Shown: positions 8,796 to 21,221 of the stretch, one piece after another | Layout: every line of letters begins with the position of its first letter | How positions within the stretch are numbered: position 1 is the stretch's first letter | Assembly: GCF_003633895.1 (NCBI RefSeq) | Contig: NZ_RBID01000014.1 | Location: 325,665 to 389,664 of the forward strand | From: Vogesella indigofera | Lineage (GTDB): Bacteria; Pseudomonadota; Gammaproteobacteria; Burkholderiales; Chromobacteriaceae | DNA: 64,000 bases | Direction of reading: 5' to 3' | Program-made: the position numbers and the translations under genes | Notes under the pieces: generated by a model | What the model was told of the DNA's origin: nothing | The model's database searches: none | Seen by the model: only the letters and a program-made list of their open reading frames with translations

Positions 8796-10589
8796 CTAGG
8801 GGGTTTCCGCCGACAGGGTGCGGTTCTTGCCGGCCAGCTTGGCGCGGTACATGGCGCTGTCGGCACGTTCGATCACGTCGGTATCGCACTCGCCGAGGTG
8901 CCACAGCGCGACACCGGCGCTGAAGGTCACCACCAGCCGGTCCTGGTTGGCGAGGTAGAAGTTCTTGGTCAGCTCGCGCTGCAGGCGCTGAACCAGCTCG
9001 ACCGCCTCGTTGATGCCGGTGTCCGGCAGCAGTACCACGAACTCCTCGCCGCCGAAGCGGGCGACGATGTCGGAGCTGCGCATCGAGCGGTGCATCAGCT
9101 CCACCAGATACTTCAGCACGTCGTCACCGGTCAGGTGGCCGTAACGGTCGTTCAGCTGCTTGAAGTTGTCGACGTCGATCAGCGCCACCGACAGCGGTTG
9201 GCCGCTGCGCTTGGCGCGGCTGATCTCGCGCTCGAAGTGTTCTTCCAGGCCGCGGCGGTTGTAGGCGCCGGTGAGCTGGTCTTCCTTGATCTTGGCGCTG
9301 GCCGCTTCCAGCGCGTGTTCCAGCTCGCTGATGCGCTGCTGCGCGCTGTGCACCTCGTTGCGGGCCGCCAGCAGTTCGCCGTGCGATTCGCTGAGGTTGG
9401 TCTGCATGTTGGCGGTATCGCTCAGCAGCAGTTGCAGGATGTCGTTCAGCTGGTTGACGTCCTGGGTGCCGCGGATGCTCTCGCTGTGGCTGTGCAGGCG
9501 TTGCTGGAAGTCGCCGGTGCTGCTGCTCATCAATGACAGCTTGTCGAGGAAGGTGTCCAGCAGCGCGCGCAGGGAGCTGGTGGCCTCGTCCAGCGAGTGT
9601 TTCAGCGTGCCCTGCTTGTGGATCACTTCCTTGAGGCTGGCTTCCAGCTGGTAGATGTGCTGGATCGAGATGTTCGGCTGCGCCAGGATCTGCTGCAGGC
9701 CGCTGATCTGGCCGACCAGATAGCTGTCGGACTGGTTCAGCTCGGCGACATTCTGCAGCATCAGCTGCATCAGGTTGGACAGGCCGGTGACCAGTCGTTC
9801 GTCGTCCTGCGACTGCAGCTCGAGGCGGATCAGGAAGCTGCGCAGCTGCGGGAAGAAATTGTCGACATCGTGGCTGTTGTGGATGCTGCCCAGCGCGTTG
9901 CGGGTGTCACTGAAGTGTTGTGACAGTTCTGGATAGTGCACCAGTCGCGGCTCGATGCCGAACTTGAGGGTGTAGTCGAAGACATCCTTCCACACCTGGC
10001 AGCGGTCGCCGTCGTCCGCCTCGTCGGCAGCGGCTGTCGGGCTTGGCACCGGCGCGCTGCTGGCGAGCGTGGTGTCGGCGTCCGCTTGTGCGGGCTGGCC
10101 GGCTGCCGGCTGCAGCCAGCTTTTCACCAGGTTGTGCAGCTTTTCGTTGAGTTCGTCCGGGGTGTTGCCGAAGGACAGCAGCACCCGTTCCAGTGCCGAC
10201 TGCTTGTAGTTCTGGCTCAGGGCCGGATTGCGGATTTCCCAGGCCTTCATCAGGTCCTGGATCAGGCTGCCCCAGTTTTGCGCCAGCTGGCGGTTGCGGC
10301 CGTTGAGTTCGGCCAGTTCCAGCGTCAGCTGTGGCACCAGCTCCCATTTTTCATCGTCGATGGCACGGCGCAGCTTGGCGATGGCAATCTTGCTGCTGGC
10401 TTCTTCCGCCGGCAGGCTCTCGTAGGCGCGCAGCAGCAGGTCGGCCAGCTTGTTGCTGCGGGCCTCGGCGGGCACACCCATGATTTCGCTGTAAACGCGT
10501 TCGAAATTGTCCGGTGTCGGGAGGAGTTTGCGCAGCGTCAGCTGTTTCAGCGTCTCGCGCGCGGTGTCGATTGGATTGTGCGTCGTCAT
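8796..10589 (-). CDS. GGDEF-domain diguanylate cyclase
   Basis: The 597-aa protein makes c-di-GMP from two GTP. The N-terminal third (TARETLKQLTLRKLLPTPDNFERVYSEI and following) is a helical region of a type common in DgcP-like cyclases. A long coiled coil (about 370-430) precedes the GGDEF domain, which starts at DQLTGAYNRRGL. The active site is GGEEF (about residue 510), so catalysis is expected. An RxxD inhibitory site is not evident five residues before it. No membrane segment is seen. Start ATG 10587-10589 has AGGGT upstream; an in-frame ATG 33 bases earlier has no ribosome site. The gene lies 75 bp after ftsB on the same strand. Confidence 0.92.
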   Translation of the reverse strand: MTTHNPIDTARETLKQLTLRKLLPTPDNFERVYSEIMGVPAEARSNKLADLLLRAYESLPAEEASSKIAIAKLRRAIDDEKWELVPQLTLELAELNGRNRQLAQNWGSLIQDLMKAWEIRNPALSQNYKQSALERVLLSFGNTPDELNEKLHNLVKSWLQPAAGQPAQADADTTLASSAPVPSPTAAADEADDGDRCQVWKDVFDYTLKFGIEPRLVHYPELSQHFSDTRNALGSIHNSHDVDNFFPQLRSFLIRLELQSQDDERLVTGLSNLMQLMLQNVAELNQSDSYLVGQISGLQQILAQPNISIQHIYQLEASLKEVIHKQGTLKHSLDEATSSLRALLDTFLDKLSLMSSSTGDFQQRLHSHSESIRGTQDVNQLNDILQLLLSDTANMQTNLSESHGELLAARNEVHSAQQRISELEHALEAASAKIKEDQLTGAYNRRGLEEHFEREISRAKRSGQPLSVALIDVDNFKQLNDRYGHLTGDDVLKYLVELMHRSMRSSDIVARFGGEEFVVLLPDTGINEAVELVQRLQRELTKNFYLANQDRLVVTFSAGVALWHLGECDTDVIERADSAMYRAKLAGKNRTLSAETP

Positions 10590-10664
10590 GGACCAGACCC
10601 TGGAGCTTTTATGAGCAGCCATTATGTTTTTTTGAGCCTGCAGTGAAGGTCAGAACCGGTGCGG

Positions 10665-10958
10665 TTATGGAGTCTCCGAGGCGGTGCTATTGTCCAGCAG
10701 CTGGAAAAACACCTCGTTGTTCCGGATCATACCAAGTTCATTACGCGCACGCTCTTCGATTGCGGCAGAACCTTGCTTCAGGTCACGCACTTCGGCGTCG
10801 AGTGCGGCGTTGCGGCCAACCAGGACTGCGTTGGCCGCACGTTGTTCCTCGACCTGGGAGTCGAGTTGCCAGACCCTGAGCCAGCTGCCCTTGCCTAGCC
10901 AGAGTGGCCATTGCAGGGCAGCGATCAGGACAATCAGCGTCAGGGTCAGCCAGCGCAT
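10665..10958 (-). CDS. ftsB: Cell division protein FtsB
   Basis: FtsB is a bitopic inner membrane protein of the divisome that forms a complex with FtsL and FtsQ. The 97-aa product has one N-terminal membrane segment ([19 protein letters not shown]) followed by a coiled coil (about 30-72). It directly follows eno with a 3-bp gap, the usual eno-ftsB linkage of proteobacteria. Two near copies of the interspersed repeat lie inside the gene (about 10812-10840) in opposite orientations. Confidence 0.93.
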   Translation of the reverse strand: MRWLTLTLIVLIAALQWPLWLGKGSWLRVWQLDSQVEEQRAANAVLVGRNAALDAEVRDLKQGSAAIEERARNELGMIRNNEVFFQLLDNSTASETP

Positions 10959-10961
10959 TGC

Positions 10962-12323
<1,362 letters not shown>

Positions 12324-12331
12324 TCAACCTG

Positions 12332-13183
12332 TTACAGCGTTTGTTCGGCAAACGGCTGGCCCTTGACCAGCGCATCGATCTGCTTGAGCGTGTGCAGCAG
12401 CTCTTTCATGCGCGGCAGTGGCCAGGCGTTGGGGCCGTCGGACATGGCTTTGGCCGGGTCCGGATGGGTCTCCATGAACAGGCCGGCGATGCCGGTGGCC
12501 ACTGCGGCACGCGCCAGTACCGGTACGAATTCGCGCTGGCCGCCGGAGCTGGTGCCCTGGCCGCCGGGTAGTTGTACCGAGTGGGTGGCGTCGTACACCA
12601 CCGGGCAGCCGGTTTCGCGCATGATCGCCAGCGAGCGCATGTCGGAGACCAGATTGTTGTAGCCGAAGGAGGCGCCGCGTTCGCAGGCCATGAAGCTGTC
12701 CGGGTCGAGGCCGGCTTCCAGCGCGGCTTCGCGCGCCTTGTCGATCACGTGTTTCATGTCGCCCGGCGCCATGAACTGGCCCTTCTTGATGTTCACCGGC
12801 TTGCCGCACACGGCGACGGCGCGGATGAAGTCGGTCTGGCGCGCAAGGAAGGCCGGGGTCTGCAGCACGTCGACGACGGCGGCGACGTGCGGTACCTGTT
12901 CTTCGGTGTGCACGTCGGTCAGCACCGGCACGCCGATCTGGCGGCGTACTTCGGCCAGGATGCGCAGGCCTTGTTCCATGCCGAAGCCGCGGAACGACTT
13001 GCCGGAGGAGCGGTTGGCCTTGTCGAAACTGGACTTGTAGATGAAGTTGATGCCCAGTTCGCTGGTGATTTCCTTCAGCTGACCGGCGGTATCCAGCGCC
13101 ATCTGTTCGCTCTCGATCACGCAGGGACCGGCGATCAGGAACAGCGGGTGGTCAAGACCGACTTCGAATCCGGCGAGTTTCAT
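12332..13183 (-). CDS. kdsA: 3-deoxy-D-manno-octulosonate 8-phosphate synthase
   Basis: KdsA condenses phosphoenolpyruvate with arabinose 5-phosphate to give KDO-8-phosphate for the lipopolysaccharide inner core. The 283-aa protein shows [64 protein letters not shown] and [14 protein letters not shown], all typical. AAGGA lies upstream of the ATG. It lies in the pyrG-kdsA-eno run and supplies phosphoenolpyruvate-consuming chemistry beside enolase, a linkage conserved in proteobacteria. Confidence 0.97.
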   Translation of the reverse strand: MKLAGFEVGLDHPLFLIAGPCVIESEQMALDTAGQLKEITSELGINFIYKSSFDKANRSSGKSFRGFGMEQGLRILAEVRRQIGVPVLTDVHTEEQVPHVAAVVDVLQTPAFLARQTDFIRAVAVCGKPVNIKKGQFMAPGDMKHVIDKAREAALEAGLDPDSFMACERGASFGYNNLVSDMRSLAIMRETGCPVVYDATHSVQLPGGQGTSSGGQREFVPVLARAAVATGIAGLFMETHPDPAKAMSDGPNAWPLPRMKELLHTLKQIDALVKGQPFAEQTL

Positions 13184-13206
13184 GGTGTGTGTCCTTCAGC
13201 TGGAAA

Positions 13207-13238
13207 CAGGGTTGGCCGCAGTGCTGCGGCCAACCCTG
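13207..13238. repeat. Inverted pair of the interspersed repeat
   Basis: CAGGGTTGGCCGCA and TGCGGCCAACCCTG form a perfect 14-bp stem with a short loop between pyrG and kdsA, 8 bp after the pyrG stop. Both arms share the compensating variant CCCTG/CAGGG instead of CCTTG/CAAGG, so hairpin pairing has been kept. Confidence 0.85.
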
Positions 13239-13245
13239 GATGGCA

Positions 13246-15233
<1,988 letters not shown>

Positions 15234-15467
15234 ATGGCGCGTGTTTGCAAAGTCACCGGCAAGCGTCCGATGACCGGGAACAATGTGTCCCACGCCAATA
15301 ACAAGACTAAGCGTCGTTTTCTGCCTAACCTGCAATATCGCAAGTTCTGGGTAGAGAGCGAAAATCGTTGGGTGCGTCTGCGTATTTCTAACGCAGCACT
15401 GCGTACCATCGATAAGGTAGGCATCGACGCCGTTCTGGCCGACCTGCGTGCTCGCGGCGAGCTGTAA
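15234..15467 (+). CDS. rpmB: Ribosomal protein bL28
   Basis: The 77-aa protein begins [35 protein letters not shown] sequence (motif [16 protein letters not shown] visible near the N terminus), which is diagnostic for L28 of the 50S subunit. It is followed by rpmG 36 bp later, the usual rpmB-rpmG operon. GGGAGTG lies upstream of the start. Confidence 0.97.
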   Translation: MARVCKVTGKRPMTGNNVSHANNKTKRRFLPNLQYRKFWVESENRWVRLRISNAALRTIDKVGIDAVLADLRARGEL

Positions 15468-15503
15468 TTTTTCGACCGACGAAATCGACAATAAGGAATA
15501 GCC

Positions 15504-15659
15504 ATGCGCGACAAGATCAAGCTGGAATCGACCGCAGGTACCGGTCACTTCTACACTACCACCAAGAACAAGCGTACGATGCCTGAGAAAATGGAGATCA
15601 AAAAGTTTGATCCCGTTGCTCGCAAGCATGTTCTGTACAAGGAAATCAAACTGAAGTAA
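15504..15659 (+). CDS. rpmG: Ribosomal protein bL33
   Basis: A 51-aa frame starts at ATG 15504 with AAGGA upstream and reads [19 protein letters not shown], then [17 protein letters not shown] and ends KEIKLK. This is L33 of the 50S subunit. The Zn-binding Cys pairs of C+ forms are absent, so it is the C-minus, zinc-independent type. It is too short for many gene lists. Confidence 0.96.
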   Translation: MRDKIKLESTAGTGHFYTTTKNKRTMPEKMEIKKFDPVARKHVLYKEIKLK

Positions 15660-15680
15660 TTCAGTCTGGTTGCCTTGTTG

Positions 15681-15713
15681 AAAAAAGCCCTTTGATTCGT
15701 CAAAGGGCTTTTT
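15681..15713 (+). terminator. Rho-independent terminator of rpmB-rpmG
   Basis: AAAAAAGCCCTTTGA/TCAAAGGGCTTTTT, symmetrical so it can work on both strands, 21 bp after rpmG. Confidence 0.92.
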
Positions 15714-15756
15714 GTTTGGCTGCTGCCGTTGTGCGGTGGTGTTGATGTGCTGCGAC

Positions 15757-15770
15757 CAGGGTTGGCCGCA
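15757..15770. repeat. Single copy of the interspersed repeat
   Basis: CAGGGTTGGCCGCA at the 3-prime end of the minus-strand gene at 15780-17000. Confidence 0.75.
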
Positions 15771-15779
15771 GCGGGTTGT

Positions 15780-17000
15780 TCATTTGCCGGGCAGGGCGAT
15801 GCGCAGGCCGCGCGCCAGCGGGGACAGGCCCAGTGCGTAGCGCACCACCTCCTGTTTCAGCCTGCCGGGGCGGTTGGCCAGCTTCAGCGCCAGATTGCGC
15901 AGCAGGCGCAGCGGCGGGGCGCTGTTGCCAAAGCCGTAGCAGAAGGCATCCATCAGCCGCTGCATGGCGTGGTTGGGCAGCATACGCTGGCGCTGGTAGC
16001 GTTGCAGCAGCGCCGGTGCCGCCGGGTCCTGCCCCAGGCGGAAGGCCTCGTGCAGCAGCGCGGACAGCGCCTGCACATCCTGGAAGCCAAGGTTGACGCC
16101 CTGGCCAGCCAGCGGATGGATGGTGTGCGCGGCATCGCCGGCCAGCACCACGCGGCCGCGATGGTAGCGTTGCGCGTGGCGGCGGGTGAGGGCGAAGCTG
16201 CCGCGGCTGACCAGCTGGCGCAGCACCGGCAGCCGGGCGGGGAATTCACGCTGGAAGGCGGCAATCAGTGCCGCTTCGCTGAGGGTTTCCAGCTCGCGTA
16301 CCCGTGCCGGCTGGTGATACCACACCAGCGAGGCGTAGTCGCCGGGCAGCGGCAGCAGCGATTGCGGGCCGGTGGCGGTGAATTGCTGCCAGGTGATGTC
16401 GCGCTCGCCGCCCTCGATGGCGAAGGTGGCGACAAAGGCGTGCATCGGGTAGTCGTGGCTGTTGATGCCGATGCCGGCCAGCCGGCGCGCGGCGGACTGG
16501 GCGCCGTCGGCGGCGACCACCAGCCTGGCGGCAAACTGGCGACCGCTGCCCAGCGTCACCAGGCAGTGATCACCCTGTTCGCTCAGCGATTGCAGCAGGT
16601 CGGGGCAGATCAGCTCGATATTGTCATGCTGCGCCAGCGCTTGCTGGCAGGCCAGCTGCACGATGCGGTTCTCGATAATGTGGCCCAGTTCGGTCTCGCC
16701 CAGCTCGGCGGCGTCGAACAGCGTGCCTTCCTGCTCGTCGTTTTCCCACACCAGCATGCGCTGGTACGGCGCGCTGCGCATCGCCTCGATATACGGCCAG
16801 GCGCCGATGCGCTGCAGCAGTTGCCGCGATGCCGGGCTGATGGCGGACACGCGCAAATCCGGCGCGCTGGCCGGATCGAAGGCGGCGGGCGCCTGTTGTT
16901 CCAGCACCACGATACGGCGGCCGCTGTCGGCCAGTGCCGCGGCCAGTGCCGCCCCGACCATGCCGCCCCCGACGATGAACAGATCAGCTTGTTCGACCAT
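15780..17000 (-). CDS. FAD-dependent ubiquinone-biosynthesis hydroxylase (UbiH/UbiF family)
   Basis: The 406-aa protein has the Rossmann FAD motif GGGMVGAALAAALADSG near residue 10, the DG-type motif VVAADGAQSAAR and the second FAD motif GRVVLAGDAAHTIHPLAGQGVNLGFQD. These place it in the UbiH/UbiF/VisC/COQ6 group that hydroxylates the ring of ubiquinone precursors. Which position it modifies cannot be told; UbiH, UbiF or the multifunctional UbiM of Neisseria are all possible. The start ATG 16998-17000 has AAGAGG upstream. Confidence 0.9.
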   Translation of the reverse strand: MVEQADLFIVGGGMVGAALAAALADSGRRIVVLEQQAPAAFDPASAPDLRVSAISPASRQLLQRIGAWPYIEAMRSAPYQRMLVWENDEQEGTLFDAAELGETELGHIIENRIVQLACQQALAQHDNIELICPDLLQSLSEQGDHCLVTLGSGRQFAARLVVAADGAQSAARRLAGIGINSHDYPMHAFVATFAIEGGERDITWQQFTATGPQSLLPLPGDYASLVWYHQPARVRELETLSEAALIAAFQREFPARLPVLRQLVSRGSFALTRRHAQRYHRGRVVLAGDAAHTIHPLAGQGVNLGFQDVQALSALLHEAFRLGQDPAAPALLQRYQRQRMLPNHAMQRLMDAFCYGFGNSAPPLRLLRNLALKLANRPGRLKQEVVRYALGLSPLARGLRIALPGK

Positions 17001-17050
17001 GTTTAGCCTCTTGTACCGAATAAAGTCGGGGCCGACTGTAGCAGTACGCC

Positions 17051-17065
17051 TTGCGGCCAACCTTG
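17051..17065. repeat. Single copy of the interspersed repeat
   Basis: TTGCGGCCAACCTTG, exact full-length copy, 8 bp past the stop of the LysR gene at 17073-17990. Confidence 0.85.
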
Positions 17066-17072
17066 GTCTGGG

Positions 17073-17990
17073 TCAAATCCCGTCCAGCGCCGCCTGCAGC
17101 CGCGGGATGATGAAGGAGATGAAAGCCTGGTGCTTGCGCGGCATCGGCTGGTGGTAGGCAAATACCAGGAACACCGGCCAGCCGGCGGCACGCCACTGCG
17201 GCAGTACCGCGACGATGTCGCCTTTTTCCAGCAGCGGCTTGGCCATGTAGCTGGGCAACAGGCCGATGCCGTGTCCCGCCTGGATGATGCTGGACACCAC
17301 CGCGTACTGATCCACCACCAGCGACGGGCAGATATTGAGGGTGGCGCTGGTGTCGTCGCAGGCCAGCCGCCATTCGCTGCCCTGCTTGCTGTAGTAGGCG
17401 TTGCTGATCAGGCGGTGCTGGTGCAGCTGCTCGGTACTGGCCGGTGCCGGATGCTGCGCCAGATAGGCCGGGCTGGCGTACAGCGCCTCCCACACCAGCC
17501 CCACCGGGCGCGCCACCAGCCGGTCGTCGTGGACATTGCGCGTGCGCAGGGTAAAATCCAGCCCCTCGCCGACCGGGTCCTGGATGCGGTTCTCCACTTT
17601 CAGCTCGATGCACAGCGCCGGGTACAGCATCGCCATTTCCGCCAGCAGCGGCCCCAGCAGCTGTTGCGCGAGGCCGGCGGAGCAGCCGATGCGCAGCACG
17701 CCTTCCACGCTGTCGCGCGCCTGTTCGATGTCGTGACGCACGCTGTCCAGCAGTTCGCGCAGGCGGGTGGCGTGCGCGGCCAGGCGCTGCCCGCTTTCGG
17801 TGAGCGCCACGCGGCGGGTATTGCGCAGCACCAGCACGGTGCCCAGCTCCTGTTCCAGTTCCTTGATCAGCTGGCTGATGCGGCTCTTGGCGCAGTGCAG
17901 CGCCTCGGCGGCGGCGGTAAAGCTGCCGTGGCGGGCGAGGGCGTCGAAAGCAAGTAGCGCGTCAGGCGAAAGGGTTGGCGTTGTTTTCAT
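17073..17990 (-). CDS. LysR-family transcriptional regulator
   Basis: The 305-aa protein has the winged helix-turn-helix (residues about 9-66: LLAFDALARHGSFTAAAEAL, then ISQLIKELEQELGTVLVLR) and a periplasmic-binding-like effector domain (about 95-300). It is divergent from the EamA exporter at 18175-19053 with 184 bp between, so it probably controls that gene, but this is inferred from arrangement only. Confidence 0.9.
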   Translation of the reverse strand: MKTTPTLSPDALLAFDALARHGSFTAAAEALHCAKSRISQLIKELEQELGTVLVLRNTRRVALTESGQRLAAHATRLRELLDSVRHDIEQARDSVEGVLRIGCSAGLAQQLLGPLLAEMAMLYPALCIELKVENRIQDPVGEGLDFTLRTRNVHDDRLVARPVGLVWEALYASPAYLAQHPAPASTEQLHQHRLISNAYYSKQGSEWRLACDDTSATLNICPSLVVDQYAVVSSIIQAGHGIGLLPSYMAKPLLEKGDIVAVLPQWRAAGWPVFLVFAYHQPMPRKHQAFISFIIPRLQAALDGI

Positions 17991-18112
17991 TGCAGAACAA
18001 TCTGTTTAGCATTATGTGGTGTTCAGTAGTGTAACGCGGGATTAAGCTGTCGTTCACCTCGCTGTCATGGTTTCGCAACCTGCGCGACGGTTGATGCACT
18101 CCAGTGTGACCT

Positions 18113-18144
18113 ATGGCCGACCGCCCATGTCGGCCATTTTTTTT
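18113..18144 (+). terminator. Strong terminator in the leader of the EamA gene (attenuator or sRNA end)
   Basis: ATGGCCGAC and GTCGGCCAT form a perfect 9-bp stem with a 7-base loop, followed by TTTTTTT. It stands 31 bp upstream of the exporter start, with only the divergent LysR gene further upstream. A transcript that ends here must start within the 120 bp between them. Confidence 0.8.
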
Positions 18145-18174
18145 GCAGCCACGCCGGCTGCCAGACGGAAAATC

Positions 18175-19053
18175 ATGTTGCCTTATATCGCCTTGACCAC
18201 GGCCATGCTGCTGTGGGCCAGTTCCTTCATCGCCCTGAAAATCGTGTTCCAGGTGTTTGACCCGCTGTTCGTGCTGTTCTGCCGCATGGTGATCGCCACC
18301 GCGCTACTGCTGCCGCTGATGGCGTGGCAGGGCTCACGCTGGCACTACCGCGCCGGTGACTGGAAGTGGATCCTGCTGCTCGGCCTGTGCGAGCCGTGCC
18401 TGTATTTCCTGTTCGAGGCGCAGGCGCTGCTGTACACCAGCGCCTCGCAGGCCGGGTTGATCACCGCCACGTTGCCGGTGCTGGCCGCGCTCGGCGCGCT
18501 GCTGTTCCTGCGCGAGCGCCTTGGCCGGCGCGCCTGGTACGGCATTGCCATCTCGCTGCTGGGCGTGGCGTGGCTGACGCTGACCAGCGAATCCTCGGCC
18601 GCGGCACCGAATCCGCTGCTGGGCAATACGCTGGAATTCCTGGCCATGGTCTGCGCCACCGGTTACGTGTTGATGGCGAAGAAGCTGTCCAGCCGCTATT
18701 CGGCGCTGGCGATTACCGCGATCCAGACGGTGATGGGCTGTGTCTGGTTCGGCGTCAGCCTGCTGACGCCGTGGGCCAGCTGGCCGCAGGCGTTCCCGGC
18801 CGACGCGGTGTTCTGGGTGGTGTACCTCGGCGCCTTCATCACCCTTGGCGCCTACGGCCTGTACACCTGGTCGGTGTCCAAGGTGCCGGTGGCGATGGCG
18901 GCGGCGTTCATCAACCTGATCCCGGTGTTCACCCTGCTGCTGGCCGGCCTGTTGCTGGACGAGCGCCTCAACGGCTGGCAATGGCTGGCCTGCCTGCTGG
19001 TATTGGGCGGGGTGATGCTGAGCCAGAGCAAGCGCCCTGCGACGGCGGCTTGA
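18175..19053 (+). CDS. EamA-family (DMT superfamily) transporter
   Basis: The 292-aa protein has ten hydrophobic segments arranged as two EamA repeats (about 1-140 and 150-285), each with the conserved WASSFIALK-like and E-rich motifs (FEAQALLYTSASQAGLI; LLDERLNGWQWLAC). Such proteins usually export amino acids or metabolites. Start ATG 18175 is chosen because the family begins directly with the first membrane helix; upstream in-frame codons run through the leader terminator. The divergent LysR and the leader hairpin suggest tight regulation. Confidence 0.9.
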   Translation: MLPYIALTTAMLLWASSFIALKIVFQVFDPLFVLFCRMVIATALLLPLMAWQGSRWHYRAGDWKWILLLGLCEPCLYFLFEAQALLYTSASQAGLITATLPVLAALGALLFLRERLGRRAWYGIAISLLGVAWLTLTSESSAAAPNPLLGNTLEFLAMVCATGYVLMAKKLSSRYSALAITAIQTVMGCVWFGVSLLTPWASWPQAFPADAVFWVVYLGAFITLGAYGLYTWSVSKVPVAMAAAFINLIPVFTLLLAGLLLDERLNGWQWLACLLVLGGVMLSQSKRPATAA

Positions 19054-19115
19054 GTTTGCCGCCGGGCGATAGTGTATTACCCTTGCGCTTTGGCATTATT
19101 CACCGGTGGCTTTTT

Positions 19116-20012
19116 ATGACGTCTTCTCTCGCGGCACTCGCCGCCGCTTGTTGCCTGCTGCTACCGGCGCTGTCCCTGGCTCAGACCCAGACGCCGGCCA
19201 TCGCGCATGGCGCGGCCGAAGCGGCCACACCGGCCGCCACTGCCCACGAGGCGCCACACGAGAAACTGTCCCCGTCGATGCGACCGCTGTCGCCGCCGGT
19301 GCGGGTCAATCATCCGCCGCGACGCCTGCCGCAACAGGCGGCGCCCTACGCCAGGCCGGCAGTCAGGCATCCCCAGCCGCACGCGCCAGCGCACCGGCAG
19401 CCGGCGATGGCGGCGCCCTTGCGTGCCGCCGCCGCCCTGGCTAGCCGGCTGTTGCCGCGCGGCCAACATGGCGACAAGTCGCCGCGGCTGACGGTGCTGG
19501 CCTGCGCCGACGGTGCGCCGCGCCACGGCGCGCAGGGTGCGCTGTACCTGGTGCAGAACCCCGGCAACCAGCTGCTGCTGGGCGAGGCGGGCGTCAGCCA
19601 CGCGGTGCGCCAGCTGCGCACGCCGCTGCTGCTGGTGCTGGCCAGTGCCGACTGCAAGGCGGTCAACACCGCGCGCAGCGATTTTTCGGCGCTGCCGCTG
19701 GCCGAGCAGCGCACGCTGCTGAGCATCAATGTCGACAAGGGCGGCACGCCGCTCTCAGCGCAGCTGGACAACCTCGACAACCAGGTCGAGGCGGCGGTGC
19801 TGCACTACGGCGGCGAGGTCGAGGCCGGCCGGCTGTCGGTGATTGGTGCCTATTACGATGCCGCCGGCCAGCTGGGCAAACGCGGGCAGCTGGTGGTGAC
19901 CAGCATCAACGGCGAACGCGACAAGGCCACTATTGCACGCCTGCTGCGGCAGCGGGCGGTGTTCAATGCCGCCACCGGCATCGGCACGCCACTGGCCAGC
20001 AGCAGTCACTGA
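19116..20012 (+). CDS. Secreted protein of unknown function
   Basis: The 298-aa product starts with a signal peptide (about 1-22, ending LSLAQ). A low-complexity stretch rich in Ala, Pro, His and Arg (about 25-120) follows, then a more ordered domain (about 125-295) with LTVLACADG, ALYLVQNPGNQLLLGE and KRGQLVVTSINGER. I do not recognise the family. It lies 62 bp downstream of the EamA gene on the same strand and ends in front of a repeat pair. It is probably periplasmic or surface exposed. Confidence 0.75.
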   Translation: MTSSLAALAAACCLLLPALSLAQTQTPAIAHGAAEAATPAATAHEAPHEKLSPSMRPLSPPVRVNHPPRRLPQQAAPYARPAVRHPQPHAPAHRQPAMAAPLRAAAALASRLLPRGQHGDKSPRLTVLACADGAPRHGAQGALYLVQNPGNQLLLGEAGVSHAVRQLRTPLLLVLASADCKAVNTARSDFSALPLAEQRTLLSINVDKGGTPLSAQLDNLDNQVEAAVLHYGGEVEAGRLSVIGAYYDAAGQLGKRGQLVVTSINGERDKATIARLLRQRAVFNAATGIGTPLASSSH

Positions 20013-20030
20013 TTCTTCTGCGCTATTACG

Positions 20031-20067
20031 ATTGCGGCCAACCTTGCAGGACAAGGTTGGCCGCAAT
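20031..20067. repeat. Inverted pair of full-length interspersed repeats
   Basis: ATTGCGGCCAACCTTG (20031-20046) and CAAGGTTGGCCGCAAT (20052-20067) form a perfect 16-bp stem with a 5-base loop, 18 bp after the secreted-protein gene. No T tract follows. Confidence 0.9.
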
Positions 20068-20169
20068 GCCTTGTGGCGTGCGCGGCCAGTTGCGCCGCCG
20101 CGCATCGCGCCTGCCGTGACGGCGCGGCTGTACTACGCTACACAGCAACAGCCTGTCGAAAGTCGCGCC

Positions 20170-20967
20170 ATGTCCGCCTCTGCCCGCCGCATCCTGAAAC
20201 GCCGCCTTGCCCGCTATCGCCGCGACATCCTGCTGGCACGGCAGCAGCTGAGCGCAGCCGACAATGGCGAGGCGCTGCACCAGTTGCGCATCGGCCTGCG
20301 CCAGTTGCGCAGCCTGCTGCGCGGCCTCGGTGCCTTGCCTGGTGCGGCGCCGCTGCTGCGGCTGTCGGCACAGTTGCGTCAGCTGGCCGCTGCCGGCAAT
20401 GACTGGCGCGATCGTGAAGTAAGACTGGCGCTGCTGCAACAGGCGGCCGGCGAGGCCGACAGCCAGGCCTTTGCCGCCTGGCGTCGGCGCGAGGTGATGG
20501 CGCTGCAGGCCGGGCGGCTGGATTTGCAGCAGCAGGCGATGGTGCTGGACCAGCTGCTGCCGGCCTTGCGGCGCGCCTGTGCGCCGCTGCTGGCGCACCG
20601 CAACCGGCGGCTGCGGCGCACACTGCGGCGGGCGCTGTTGCAGACGCGCCGCCGCTACCGCCGCGCCCGGCGTGACTGGCAGCGGCAGCCGGGCGATGCC
20701 TTGCTGGCGCACCGGCTACGGCTGCTGGCCAAGCGGCTGCGTTACCAGATCGAGGCCGGCGGCAAGCTGCTGGGCCAGCGCTGGCGGCGGCGGGCGCAGC
20801 GTGCCCGCGACTGGCAGCAGCAGCTGGGTGACGAACGCGACCGGCAGTTGCTGCTGCAAAGCATCGCGCGCGATCGCATTCCGCTGCCGGTGGCGGCGCG
20901 GCGCTGGCTGGAGCAGGGCGCCAGCGCCAACCTTGGCCGCCTGCTGCAGGCGGCCAGCGCGTTCTGA
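20170..20967 (+). CDS. CHAD-domain protein
   Basis: The 265-aa protein is highly basic and helical. ALHQLRIGLRQLRSLLRGL near residue 37 and HRLRLLAKRLRYQIEAGG near 183 are the two conserved His/Arg helices of the CHAD domain, which binds polyphosphate in known members. A CYTH/ygiF-like triphosphatase domain, often fused or linked, is absent here. Start ATG 20170 gives the normal N terminus. The lone gene may target polyphosphate granules; this is inference from the family. Confidence 0.85.
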   Translation: MSASARRILKRRLARYRRDILLARQQLSAADNGEALHQLRIGLRQLRSLLRGLGALPGAAPLLRLSAQLRQLAAAGNDWRDREVRLALLQQAAGEADSQAFAAWRRREVMALQAGRLDLQQQAMVLDQLLPALRRACAPLLAHRNRRLRRTLRRALLQTRRRYRRARRDWQRQPGDALLAHRLRLLAKRLRYQIEAGGKLLGQRWRRRAQRARDWQQQLGDERDRQLLLQSIARDRIPLPVAARRWLEQGASANLGRLLQAASAF

Positions 20968-21221
20968 GCGCGCGGCCTTGCCGGTTGCGGCGGTGATTTG
21001 TCTGCGGCCAAGCTTGCTGCGCACGCGTCGCCAACAGCGGCGGCCGCGGCAGATGGCGAACTGGCGACGTATCGCCTGGCGCGGCTGCACACATCGCGGG
21101 CTGCCGCCATCTCATCCCAACGCTGGCCAACCCAATTACGCCCAATCCAACCCGGCTCAATCCCAGCCGGCTCAATCCCAGCCGGCGTGCACCATGCCGC
21201 CGGCGCGCCGCTATCCTGCAG

